A DNA stretch of 64,000 nucleotides, taken from positions 62,001 to 126,000 of the forward strand of contig JAQMWT010000432.1 of assembly GCA_029834535.1 (NCBI GenBank). Reading direction: 5' to 3'. A program made the position numbers and the translations under genes. Positions 10,614-20,600 of the stretch are shown in pieces. The notes beneath the pieces were generated by a model that was not told where the DNA came from, made no database searches, and was given only the letters and a program-made list of their open reading frames with translations. Each line of letters begins with the position of its first letter. Positions within the stretch are counted from its first letter, which is position 1. This DNA is from Chrysophaeum taylorii. Taxonomy: Eukaryota > Sar > Pelagophyceae > Pelagomonadales > Pelagomonadaceae.

Positions 10614-11473
10614 TCAGGGATTGGCGTGAGGGTCTTCAAAGAGTATGGAATGTTTAGGCGCACTTTGGCGACTAAGTAAGTACGACCTTGTGGGTTGCAA
10701 CTGGAGTATGACTTGCCCACGCCCGGATAGCTCTAAGATGTGTGGAAATTCTTTTTGTCCCCTACTAGCGAACTTACCGCGACACGCGACGAGCACCTCC
10801 CAAACGACAATGGCGAAGGAGTACACGTCCGAAAAAGCTCCTTGTAAGATCATCCGAGCAACTTTTATGACTATCATACAGCGCCGACTACCAGTGCAGC
10901 CGGGATGCTGCTGGCAGAGCTTCGTGGCCGCTTTATTCCGCGTCAGAGAGCGACCGGAAGATAAATGCGCGCGTTCGTCAAACTCCGCGATGACAACAAC
11001 GCGCAACAAGTTTTGTGGACTCTAAGGTCACCGGCATTTGAACCAAAATTAAGGAGAACGGGTTTCCCTCTGCTCGTGATTCCGACGTATTTTGATTAGA
11101 AATAGCGGTGCAAGACGATGGCGCAAGACGATGCTGCTTTAGGGGGGGAAATGATCCCGAGTGGCGGTACTTCATAACCGACACGAGCTGACGAAAAACG
11201 CGTATTCGTGTTCTCGACAGCCTTTCTAATTGTACGATAGTACGTATTGCGGACGGCAGGGGGGGTCGTATCTAACCTCAGTTCTTTCGTCGAGTCTAAT
11301 AAGTTCAACAAATTAATTATCACACGGGAGTCAGCCATGCCGATGGCCACGTTGCGCGAGAACGAGGCTAACTCGGCTGGATTGCGGGCGTGATGAGGCT
11401 TGAAGAAATTGATCGCGTACGTCTCGCCTATTTTGCCGCGGTTGAGCGTGTAGATCTCGGCCGGGGCGCCCAA
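10614..11473 (-). pseudogene. Decayed TKL-type protein kinase gene
   Basis: Two separated minus-strand pieces look like one kinase domain. Near 11473-11240 the sequence GKIGETYAINFFKPHHARNP, followed by AELASFSRNVAIGMADSR and VIINLL, aligns by eye with an N-lobe: a degraded Gly loop, the VAIK strand (here YAINFF), helix C and the HPNIVxLL strand. Near 10840-10780, FSDVYSFAIVVWEVL is the subdomain IX motif (SDVYSFGIVLWEL). The invariant Lys of the VAIK motif appears as Asn, and the HRDL catalytic loop and DFG motif were not found between the pieces. The domain is therefore very likely inactive. It could be a gene with several unrecognised short introns, but the missing catalytic elements favour a pseudogene. 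Confidence 0.5.
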
Positions 11474-11859
11474 AGCGGCCGACGCCTTGGACTACACCGC
11501 GAGGTAGCTTATCCGAGAGTCAAACGACGGCAAGCGGAAACCGTCCTCTCGGATGTGCGCCGGGAGTGGCTTAAACGTGCCTGCATTGTTTTGAGCGGCC
11601 TCGAATTATTAATCGCCATGAATCTTCGCGCCCTTTGGCGAACGGAAGTACAGGGAGTGCCGAGCACAATAATCGTGCCCATCTTCTTTGAACATCAAGG
11701 AACGGCAGACGTTATTGGACCGGGGACCTAAGTTGGCGAAACTTGGTGATCGCGGCGCAGCGCTTCCCACCTCCTCGAGCACGTCGTCGTCGTCGTCATC
11801 GCCTCGTGATCTTTTTCGTTAGTTGTCACGATTATTATTACACACATAATCAAAAGGTG
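11474..11859. other. Gene-free stretch upstream of the SAM-like gene
   Basis: No supported coding region. The last 100 bases (GTCGTCGTCGTC, then an AT-rich ATTATTATTACACACATAAT) probably hold the promoter and 5' UTR of the next gene. Confidence 0.35.
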
Positions 11860-13878
11860 ATGTCATCATTAAGACTAATCCACGTGGTGGCGACGGTTCT
11901 CCGGAAAGAAGAAATCGAGATGGTTGATGTCGCGTACGACGTCTTCACGCCACGATCATACGCCTTTGAATCTAGTGTCGATGGTCCAGGTAGCGACTCT
12001 TACGACCAACACCCCACAACACCGATTGATACGCGGTACCATCCTGGTGCTCCTATGGCTGATGAGGCCACCGCCTCATCGCCCAGTCCTGATTGGACCA
12101 AGGTCTCCTCTGGTGATGATGATCCTCGAACGGCGTTCCACGAGAGCAGCGATTCGTATCCCGCCGCCGCCGCCGCCGTCGCCGCCGATTCGTACGCGGC
12201 CGCGATGGCCGCAGCGGAAATGCAAGCGGCAAGGTTAATTCACGAGCAGATGATTTACGAGAAATTTCTTTACCAACAGGGACAGAACGCCGTGCTGATG
12301 ACCCCTCGAACTGCGTGCATGGCCGCCGCGATGCAATTTGAAAACAGCGCGATATTGTCTCCGACCAGTTACGCGAGCAGCGTCCAGTCGGAATATGATG
12401 CGAGCGAACCGTCCCAGGGGGTTCTCGCTCCAAACGCCGACGGCGCGTTCGACATATCGACGGTCCCTTCGCGCCCGTTGACCATATCAATGGGTGGTGA
12501 CCACGCGTCTTCCTCCGATAGCCACGCACGCGAGGCAACAGCGCCACAGGTCGCGTCTGAGGACCAGCCCGCACTTGGTGGTGGAGGATCGTGCTCGCGC
12601 CGCGGCAACGCAGAGCGCGCTCCGACGCCCGGAGGAAAAGTCGACGACCGGAAGGACCAGACGTCGTCGTCGTCAACGCAAAGCACAGGTTTGCTGCCCG
12701 ATATACCCTTGGAGCGCGAGACCGCCGTCGAACCGCGACGCCCCGTGCTCCCTGCTGAAACGACCGAATGCTGCGAGCACGACGACGACGAGAAGACGGA
12801 GCCGAGCGACGAAGGCGCCGCCCCCGAAGTCGAGGACGAGACTTGCGACTTCGCTGCCGACGATGACGACAGAACAATGGAAGCACATCCGGTGGAGGAC
12901 GAAGAAGTTGAAGCCGCACTCGACCGAGAGCAACCACCGGCCTGCGCAGAACCACCACCCGCCGAAGTGGAAGACGACGAGACGACAGGTATTCGTGGCG
13001 ACGACGACGACGAGGACGCGCGCAGCAATTACAGCTCCGAGTTCGAGGACGCTCATAAGGCAGCAGAGGAGAATCTCTCGGCGCCGGGACGAGATGTGCC
13101 AACTCAGCCGCACGAAAACGACGGCGTTCTCGACGATCTGGAGTCTTTTAGGAATTCTACGAACGACTCAACGCGCGAGAGACCGCCGCCGTCGCCGTCG
13201 CCAAAAAATCAAAACGAAGCCGCGGTCTCCGAGAAAGAAGAGGCACCAGGTGCAGAAGCAGCAGCAAAAGTCGAGTCTGGAGAAGGAAGAGCACCAAGGG
13301 AGGGCGACGAGCGTCGGCCGCGAGGAGGCAAGTCGAAGCGACGAAAAGAGCGGCGCGTTTCGGAAGTCGTCGAGGGCAGCAGCATCCGCGAGTGCTCCCA
13401 GCACGAATTAGAAGAAGAAGAAGAAGAAAGCGACAGGCCATTGGACGGGTTTCTGCTCGCGTTTCTCGTTGCGAGCGGCGTCGACGCCCCTCGAGCTGTC
13501 CGCGTGGCCGGGAAGCTCCGATCCGCAAAGGTTCACAGCGCCAAGGCGCTCGTCCAGATGACGTCGACCTCGCTCCGCGAGGCCGGGCTGCGGATGTCGG
13601 AGGTCAAACCTTTACTCGAGAGTGCTCGGATTGCGATCGAGTCGACGAAAAGCCAGAAGACAAAGAGGTTGCCCAAGGTCCTCCGCAAGAAGTCACGAGG
13701 GACGACGACAGATACTCCTCCTCCTCCTCCCGGCACCGTTATTCGTCGCTCAAAGTCGGCACAAGATCCCGCCGGAGGTCAGGTGAAGCCTCGGAAAGAC
13801 CCGACGCAGTGGGCCAAGGAGAGACGGGCGCAAGTCCTCTCCGCGCGGCGCCGGCGGCACCTGCGCTTGACAGAGTAA
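11860..13878 (+). CDS. Acidic disordered protein with C-terminal SAM-like domain
   Basis: A single open frame of 672 codons runs from the ATG at 11860; an ATG at 11920 (MVDVAYDVFTPRSY) is an equally good start, and no ATG lies further upstream in frame. The N-terminal two thirds are low complexity. An alanine-rich stretch (YPAAAAAVAADSYAAAMAAA) is followed by long Asp/Glu-rich segments. A short region near the C-terminus is globular: LDGFLLAFLVASGVDAPRAV through LREAGLRMSEVKPLLESARI has the hydrophobic pattern and terminal helix of a SAM (sterile alpha motif) fold. A basic tail and a polyproline stretch (TPPPPPGT) follow. SAM domains usually mediate protein or RNA binding; the partner is unknown. 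Expression is inferred only from the length of the open frame. Confidence 0.6.
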   Translation: MSSLRLIHVVATVLRKEEIEMVDVAYDVFTPRSYAFESSVDGPGSDSYDQHPTTPIDTRYHPGAPMADEATASSPSPDWTKVSSGDDDPRTAFHESSDSYPAAAAAVAADSYAAAMAAAEMQAARLIHEQMIYEKFLYQQGQNAVLMTPRTACMAAAMQFENSAILSPTSYASSVQSEYDASEPSQGVLAPNADGAFDISTVPSRPLTISMGGDHASSSDSHAREATAPQVASEDQPALGGGGSCSRRGNAERAPTPGGKVDDRKDQTSSSSTQSTGLLPDIPLERETAVEPRRPVLPAETTECCEHDDDEKTEPSDEGAAPEVEDETCDFAADDDDRTMEAHPVEDEEVEAALDREQPPACAEPPPAEVEDDETTGIRGDDDDEDARSNYSSEFEDAHKAAEENLSAPGRDVPTQPHENDGVLDDLESFRNSTNDSTRERPPPSPSPKNQNEAAVSEKEEAPGAEAAAKVESGEGRAPREGDERRPRGGKSKRRKERRVSEVVEGSSIRECSQHELEEEEEESDRPLDGFLLAFLVASGVDAPRAVRVAGKLRSAKVHSAKALVQMTSTSLREAGLRMSEVKPLLESARIAIESTKSQKTKRLPKVLRKKSRGTTTDTPPPPPGTVIRRSKSAQDPAGGQVKPRKDPTQWAKERRAQVLSARRRRHLRLTE

Positions 13879-13925
13879 TAACTTCTATCCACAATAATTA
13901 ATTGGGAAACCTCAGTGTGTGTATC

Positions 13926-13972
13926 TTTAAATGTCGACTGCTAAGAGGGGGGTGTGTGTGGGGAGCATGAAA
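13926..13972 (+). repeat. Dispersed TGTCGACTGCTAAGAGGGG repeat, isolated copy
   Basis: The core TGTCGACTGCTAAGAGGGG followed by GGTGTGTGTGGGGAGCATGA matches copies at 16345-16560 and 39571-39765. Confidence 0.85.
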
Positions 13973-14362
13973 GATCAGTGTGTGTGTCACTCGAACCTAC
14001 CGGAACTATACTTTCTGTTCAAGCAAGCATGTATCTTCGAAACGGGCTGAGAAAAAGTGCTTTTTGTGAAGCCGATTTATTTCAAAATGCTTCACCCACG
14101 CCCTACTTTCTGTTCTTTTGCTAATGTATGTGCCAAAGCATTGCTATTTATAAAATGTTTTCTTTTTCTCGGAACGCGTGAGAGCGTTGTGTTGTGGGAG
14201 AGAGCGACGAACTTTGAGCGAGAATCTGGGGAGGTTGCGGCACGTACGTCTCGAGTTCGGATCCTGGTCGTCGTAAAAACTCGACAGTGTTTCGAAGAAA
14301 AAAACCCTTCCCCTTCCTTCTTCCTTTTTTTTTGCTATGCAAACCCTCGGCCGATCTTTTTG
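13973..14362. other. Gene-free stretch
   Basis: No supported gene. The sequence is AT-richer than its neighbours and includes a T-run near 14326. Confidence 0.35.
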
Positions 14363-15650
14363 AAGGTTGACGACGGCGATGGAGCCTTCGCCCGGCAAAC
14401 GGGACGACGCGCTCGAGCCAGGGACGCGAGCCTCGACGCCGGCATGGCATGCCGGGTCTCATCTTTTCTTTCGGGGTTCTTTCGGGGTTCTTTCGGGGTT
14501 CTTTCGGGGTTCTTTCGGGGTTCTCTCGGGGTTCTCTTGGGGTTCTGGCGCACGCAAAAATGCGACGCGATTTCGCCTTTATTCCGCGCGAACTCTTCGG
14601 TACCGCGCGATGCGTGCCGGCGTCTTCGTCGCCGCTGCGACCGGCCACCGAAATCGAAATGGGCTTGCCGCGCTCGCGTCTACGGTCAAAGCCCGCTTCC
14701 ACGGCCACGACTCGCTCTTCCGACGGGACGTCCTCGAGAATGCGCGCGACCGAACGAGACTCGACCGTCGACGGGTCGAACACCGTTTGACCTTCGATAC
14801 GATGCGTGCCGGCGTCTTCGTCGCCGCTGCGAGCCACCGCCGTCGCGACCGCGGACTCGGACTCTCCCCCGAGGGCGACAAGGGCTCGCCGTAAAGTAAA
14901 AGTCGCGGCCTTCGTCGACGCCGCCTCGACGACGTCGCCGCGCGCGACGAGTCTTCGAGCTCGACGCGTCTGCGACCGCGATTTCGGCTTGGTCGACGCT
15001 GGTCGCGCGACGTCCTGGGACTGGCCGCGCTCTGGCCATCGCAAACCTCGCGACCTACAGCATGAGCGCCGGCTACGGATCGAAGACGCGTCGACGTCGA
15101 CGAACCCGAAAAAAAACTCCGCGGCGCGCCGCCGATCACCGAGCTCGACGCGTCTGCCAGCGCGATTTCGCCTTCGTCGCTGCTGCTCTCGCCCCGTCGT
15201 CCGAGTGGCCGCCCCGAGGACTTCCGCTTCGGCTTCTAGGACAGACGCCCCGCTGCCGCGACACGCGAACGCGGAAAGACCGACGACGAACGCGAGCGCC
15301 CGCGGACTTCCGCGAGGGGACCGCGACGCTCGCCTCGCGACCCATGCCGCGGGACCACCGCGAATCGCGCCAGCGCGCCGTCGAACGTGGGGACCGCGAC
15401 GCCCGGCCCACAACCCACGCCCAGGAACAACGCTGCGACGACCGCGCCGACGCGCCGACGAACGGCCGCGCGCCCGCGCGCGTCCACGACGACCGCCCGT
15501 TGCCGCGCTCTGGCCATCGCCGACTGAGACGAAGACCTCCCCGCTCGCGTCTACGGCGAAGCCCGCTTCCACGGCCACGCCTCGCTCTTCCCGCAGCGGC
15601 CGTCCTCGCCACGAGAACCTTTTGACCGTCGACCGCGACGGTGCGTCCGG
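14363..15650. repeat. GC-rich region of decayed internal duplications
   Basis: Very GC-rich DNA (rich in CGCGAC and GTCGCC) is built from diverged direct duplications. CGATGCGTGCCGGCGTCTTC recurs at about 14608 and 14802. GAGCTCGACGCGTCTGC recurs near 14959 and 15142. CGCTCTGGCCATCGC recurs near 15027 and 15506. CGCTCGCGTCTACGG recurs near 14671 and 15542. Long frames are open on both strands because stop codons are rare at this composition. A minus-strand reading contains ordered-looking stretches (EGQTVFDPSTVESRSVARIL, EDVPSEERVVAVEAGF) that could be a dead repeat-protein gene, but no frame stays convincing across units. Confidence 0.55.
14468..14544 (+). repeat. Tandem 11-bp repeat CTTTCGGGGTT, seven units
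   Basis: Five perfect units are followed by two variant units (CTCTCGGGGTT, CTCTTGGGGTT). The 33-base super-period produces apparent GFFRGSFGVLS peptide repeats in all frames. Confidence 0.95.
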
Positions 15651-16299
15651 TATCTACGTCTACACCATCGGCCACCATCGACCACACGGATACATCTCCG
15701 TCGTGCTCCCTCTAAACGCACGCCCTCTCAACTCCAAAACGGTGCGCGCTCCATTCTCCGCCGCCTCATCCCCGTCTACCTCCTCGAACTCGCACCATGG
15801 ATATTACTAAGAGATTACTACACCCTATATCCCCTCGGCCTTACACTCCCCAATGGGGAGTCCGCCTCCTCCACCCCGAACCTGTTGTCTCCTCCCACGA
15901 AATCCCACGGTAAAGAAAGAGAATAAAACGGGCGTGTGGTCGGAGGCCAATTCCACCGCGTCGCGCCACGCAAAGCCGAAAAAAAAAAAAAATAAACAGC
16001 CGTAACGCTAACCCCCACAACGCTTCGCGCAACGGAAAGCAACGAAAACGGTACACACCCTAACCCAAGAACGAAAAGTTACCCAGAAATCTTCAAGAAC
16101 CGAAAAGACTCAATTCCACGGCGTGAGACGGCGTTTTTGGTCGGCTCCCGAGACACGGCGGCCCTCGAGGCGGTGGGGGGTCCGGGGGTGTCCCCCGGCG
16201 GGGGGTTTGGGGGGCAGAGCCCCCCAATTCTCGGGTGGTTTGGGGGGCTTGGCCCCCGACAAAAAGGCGGGGAAAAACCCGACTTGGCCATACTAGTCC
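15651..16299. other. Gene-free stretch with G-rich hairpin sequence
   Basis: No coding region is supported. Positions 16165-16262 are dominated by runs of five or six G and matching C runs (GGGGTGTCCCCCGGCGGGG, GGGGGGCAGAGCCCCCC, GGGGGGCTTGGCCCCC) able to form stable hairpins or G-quadruplexes. A poly-A run lies near 15980. Confidence 0.5.
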
Positions 16300-16344
16300 T
16301 TACTACTAGTCGACAGATGTTTTCCAGTTTGTCTGTTTGTTTGT

Positions 16345-16560
16345 CTTTAAATGTCGACTGCTAAGAGGGGGGTGTGTGTGGGGGGCATAAAGGATGTGGG
16401 TGGGTTTGTGGGGTAGGAGGGATGTGCCTGACGTTTGTCTTAAATGTCGACGCTAAGAGGGGGGTGTGTGTGGGGATGTTTGTCTTTAAATGTCGACTGC
16501 TAAGAGGGCGGTGTGTGTGGGGAGCATGATGCCATGAAGGATGTGGGTGGGGTTTGTGGG
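16345..16560 (+). repeat. Three tandem units of the TGTCGACTGCTAAGAGGGG repeat
   Basis: Units begin near 16350, 16445 and 16488. The first spans about 95 bases and ends with GTGGGGTAGGAGGGATGTGC; the others are shortened. They interrupt the right Helitron copy, whose flanking sequence is continuous in the left copy, so the repeat arrived later. Confidence 0.85.
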
Positions 16561-17177
16561 ATGTTTGTCCCCCGACACAGGGTAAGGATCAGGTAAGCCC
16601 CCGAGCCAGTCAGTCTACGGCGACCTCGCAGACTATTTCCACGACCCGCGGCGGCTCTTTCAGCGCGCCATTCTCACGCCCCGTCGAAACGATGTTGTCG
16701 ATGCTGACAACGCGCGCATGACCGCGGCCTTTTTTTCCCGGAGACGAGGCGTCGGAGTTCTTTTCGGCCGACTAGGTTTGGTCGGAAGACGACGCCTCGC
16801 TCTTTACAGTCGAGTTTTCGACTCCCTGACAACCAACGGCATGCTGACTTTGATCGCGAGCTTAAAGTCTTCGCAACCTCGTACGGCCACTGCAACGGTA
16901 CCAGATACATGATCGATCGTGTCGTGTCACCGAGGCTCCTCCAACCTGTATCCCTTAAGCCCCACCGACGCCAAACGATCAACAAGAGCCAGGGCCAGAC
17001 GCCCCGCGAGGTCGGCGTCCTCTTGCCCAAGGCCGTCTTCTGTCACGTCGAGCTCTACGTGGCTCTCTGTCGATCGCCAACCCCGAGGATTTGCTCTTCT
17101 GGGTCGACGACTCCAACCTACCCCACACGTGCTCCGCAATACCGATAAGCCCCCTCCCGGCGTCTACACGCGCACTG

Positions 17178-17530
17178 TAGGTGAGCTTACTGGGACCAGG
17201 TGAACTTATTGGAACCAGGCGAACTTACTGAGGTTAGAGATTGGGACTAGGTGAGCTTAGTGACCAGGTGAACCTGTTACTGAGACAAAGTGTGAACTTA
17301 CTGGGGTTTGTTTTCAGAGTAAACTCAAAGGTTAGCGGCGTGTGCGGATCAAAGCAGCTTAGATTGGCGGGGGTGAGAGCGACGAGTTCGAAGGAGAGTG
17401 GGGTGAGTGGATGTGAGGACGAGTGGGTTTACGCCGAATTTACTGGGGTTAGAGACTAGGTGAACTTACTGGGAGCAGGTGAACTTACTTACTGGGGTTA
17501 GAGATAGGTGAACTTACTGGCCTGCACTTG
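17178..17530 (+). repeat. Array of GTGAACTTACTGG-type short repeats (right)
   Basis: This is the inverted counterpart of the array at 1756-2098. About ten copies of a motif close to AGGTGAACTTACTGGGA surround the same conserved block, which starts near GTTAGCGGCGTGTGCGGATC. It ends 75 bases before the start codon of the WASHC4 gene, so part of it may lie in that gene's promoter or 5' UTR. Confidence 0.85.
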
Positions 17531-17608
17531 TCAAGGGTTAAGGCAGAGGTGTAGAAAGAGAGTGATTGGCGGCGCGCCGGCGGCGGGTGCGGCGAGAAAG
17601 GTTGCGGC

Positions 17609-20600
17609 ATGGAGACAGACAATGCACGGGCGTGGGTGCTGGACTTTGAGAGTGAAGAGGATGGCGGGAAGAAGCCCGTGGCCGCCGAACTGCAGCGGTT
17701 CCTGAGCGTCGCCCAGAAGCACGAAAGCGAATTGGAAGTGTTGAAATCTGAGGTGGTGGAGGATAAGGTGGTGTTGTGGCCTTTGGAGCGTCGTGCGAGC
17801 GTGGTTCGGCTGGAGGTGCGTCCGCCCGAGCGGGCCCCGGCGATCGAGCTCGCCCAGACTGGGGAGCGGTCGCTCCGGAAGGTGATAGGGGTGTTCGCCT
17901 TTGTGGGCGACGAAGTCCGGGAGCTCGCGGACCTCGCGGACGCACATTTTGTGCCGGGACTCTCGTGCTTTGGGGACGGAAGGGCGTGCGACGAGGTTGC
18001 CCCGGGACCTGGGCAGCGCGAGGTCGAGTTCGGTCGCGCCTTGCCGTTTCTGCAAGAATTGTCGAATTTCGTGGATAGGTGTCACGCGTGCGCTCTGAAC
18101 CTCGTGCAGCAGCTCGCAGCGTTGTACTCGCCCGTCGAAGAAAGCTACGCGGTCACCTTCCGCGACGTCCGGCTCGAGGCTGCCTTCCAGAGCCTCGCCG
18201 ACTTGCTCGCGCTCCTGGTCACGGTGGATCTCGCCGTCGACCAGAACGAGGCCCTCGCGGCGGCCTGGGCCGACTACAAGCGCTTGCTGCAGCGGGTTCG
18301 CTCGGACCCCGACGCGTGGGCGCCCGCGCTCGGCGGCAGCGACGCCGCGAGGCGTCTCGCCAAGTTCGAACGGCTCCTCGCGGACCTCGACCGGTGCGCG
18401 CTGCGCGCGAACTGCTTCCGCGTCTGCGCCGAGCAGGATTTCGAGGAATTGGAGGACGACGACGACGACGAGGAGGACGATCGGCGTCGCGCGCGGCGCA
18501 CGATCAGCGTGCGGTCGAACCACGTGCTCCTCAAGGAGTTCGAGCGCGCCGTCAAGTCGCAGCTCGAGCGGTGCTCGGGCGTGGTGGGGACCCCCAGCGA
18601 AACCCAGGAGCGCCAGCAACTCGTCGGGACGGTCGCGTTGTACGCGTTCTCCCGACGGCTCGCGCCCGCGTCGGCCGAGCCCGACGCCAAGCTCTACCGC
18701 ACCATCTGGAGCCTCGAGAAGAAGGTCCCCGTCATCACGCTCGCGGCCGGCAGGGCGCTCCCGTTTTTCGTTGCCGACTTCCTCCAGGACCACGCCCCCC
18801 CGCCCCCCGCGACGATCCGCAAGCTCGACCCCTCGCCCGACTCGCTCGCGTCCGCGCGCCGCGACGCGTGCCGCGCCCTCGACGCCGACTTCGAGGCGCG
18901 CGCCAAGACCCTCCAGGCGCGGTGCCGCGGCTTCCTTGCCAAGGCCAAGGCCCGCTTCGCGAGGTGTCCCGCCGCCGCGGCGGCCGATTCCGGCGGGGCG
19001 TCGCGCGGTCAGGCGGCCGAGGCGCTCCTCGAGCAAAGGGCGGCGCTCCTGCTGCGGGGGCTCGCGCTCGCGCGCGCGCACGCGACGCTCCTGCGGTCGT
19101 GCGTCGCGTTCCACGTGTCCCTCGCGACGCCCTTCGCCAAGCGCGCGCTCGCGCCCCTCTGCTCTATCGTCGAGGGCCTCAAGGCGATCGAGCACGCCGT
19201 GTGCCGCGAGCACGCCGCGAGCATCGCCGAGTCGGCGAGCGGCGCGTCGCGCGCGCTCGCCCGCGCGATGCTCGCGCAGTTCGGGCCCCTTCGCGTCAAG
19301 CTCGAGCGCAAGCGCTTCGCGTCGACCGCGGGCAGGCTCGACGCGCTGGCAGCTGTCGACGCCGCGACGGCCTTGCTCTCCTCGAGCGACGTCTTCTCCC
19401 CGAGCCGCGTCGGCGTCCTCGGGCTCGCGCTCTCGATCGCGTTCAACGACAAGACGGCGCCCGAGAGCGCGACGACCGAGCGCCGCTGCAAGGACCGCGC
19501 GGTGGCCCTCCTCCGGCGCCTCGAGCTCCTCTCGACCTTGGACCACCGATTCGCGCGCGCGTGCGACTGCTCGACCTTGTACTGGTCGCGAGAGCTCTTC
19601 GACCCTATGCTCGAAACTGTCGGCGCGAACGCGCCGTCGAGCCTCCCGCGCGTCGTCGCCGCGGCCGCCGACGTCGCGCCGACCCTCCGCGCCGCGCAGC
19701 ACGCCGAGGACCCCGCCGCCCTCGTCGACGGCTGGGCGACCTTTGTCGTCGACGCCCTCGAGGCGAGAGTCGTTCTCCCGTTGTGCCACCAAATCGAGAA
19801 CGACCTCCGCGTGCGCGCGCACAGCCTCGGCGCCGCGCGCCACCGCAAGTCGCACGAGGCGACGACCACCACCACCATGTCTTCTTCTTCTTCCGCCGCC
19901 GCGCCGTCCTCGAGTAGTCATAGTCCGGCGGCCGTCGTCGGCTCTGGTGGTGGTGGTGGTGGTGGTAATAACGGCGCCGCCGCTCCGGCAGCCAGGAAAC
20001 GGTTCGCGAACAACAACAACAACCACCACCACCACCACCGCGAGGCTACGGACCAGCAGCAACAGGAGTGGCGAACCCTTACGCTCCTCAATCTGCCGCC
20101 GGTGCGCGTCCTCGATCGCAAGGTCGACCTCAAGCGACGGGTCGGGGCGTATCTCGAAAAAACGTTCTACGACCTCACCGTCGTCGCGCTCCACGACTGG
20201 GCGACGTACGCCGAAATGCGAGCTCTCGCTCTCCAGAGCTACGACCTCGAGCTCCGCGACAACCACCTGCCCATGGGCTCGCTCGACGTCGGCCTCGACG
20301 TCCTCCGCATCATGCAGAACATCGACGTCTTCGTGTCTAAGTTCTCCTACAACCTCAACCAACAAAACTTCGTCGAGCGCAAGCCCGACCGCGGCTCCAA
20401 GAACGTGCGGGCCATCAGCATCCGATCCATCGCCTCCTCGCTCCGCCAGCACGGCCTCGGCGTCCTCAACACGACCGTCAACTACACGTACCAATTCCTC
20501 GCCCAAAAATTCCACGTTTTCTCCCAATTCCTCTACGACGACTACATCCGCTCGCACCTCGGCAAGGAGAGACGCTGGTTCCGCAAGCATCGGGACCAGT

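Larger units (their letters stand above)
16300..17533 (+). mobile_element. Helitron remnant, right copy, inverted relative to the left
   Basis: On the plus strand 16608-17148 carries the same helicase blocks as the left copy: VYGDLADYFHDPRRLFQRAI, CNGTRYMIDRV, TINKSQGQTPREVGV and VFCHVELYVALCRS. The repeat array and an outer boundary near GGCCTGCACTTG follow. The two copies match in inverted orientation from their outer edges to about 2808 and 16300. The right copy also contains an insertion of the dispersed TGTCGACTGCTAAGAG repeat at 16345-16560. The coding sequence is broken by frameshifts and the Rep domain is missing. The helicase 3' ends of both copies point away from the 13.5-kb segment between them. 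Confidence 0.75.

Noticed and set aside
14148-15578. 476-codon minus-strand frame over the GC-rich repeats
   Set aside because: Open frames exist on both strands there, composition is Arg/Ala/Gly-dominated and the frame crosses diverged repeat units without conserved phase. It is treated as repeat DNA with a possible dead gene.
15812-16056. Minus-strand frames of 70-75 codons next to the GC-rich repeats
   Set aside because: Phe-rich translation results from an A-run; no start context or homology signal.
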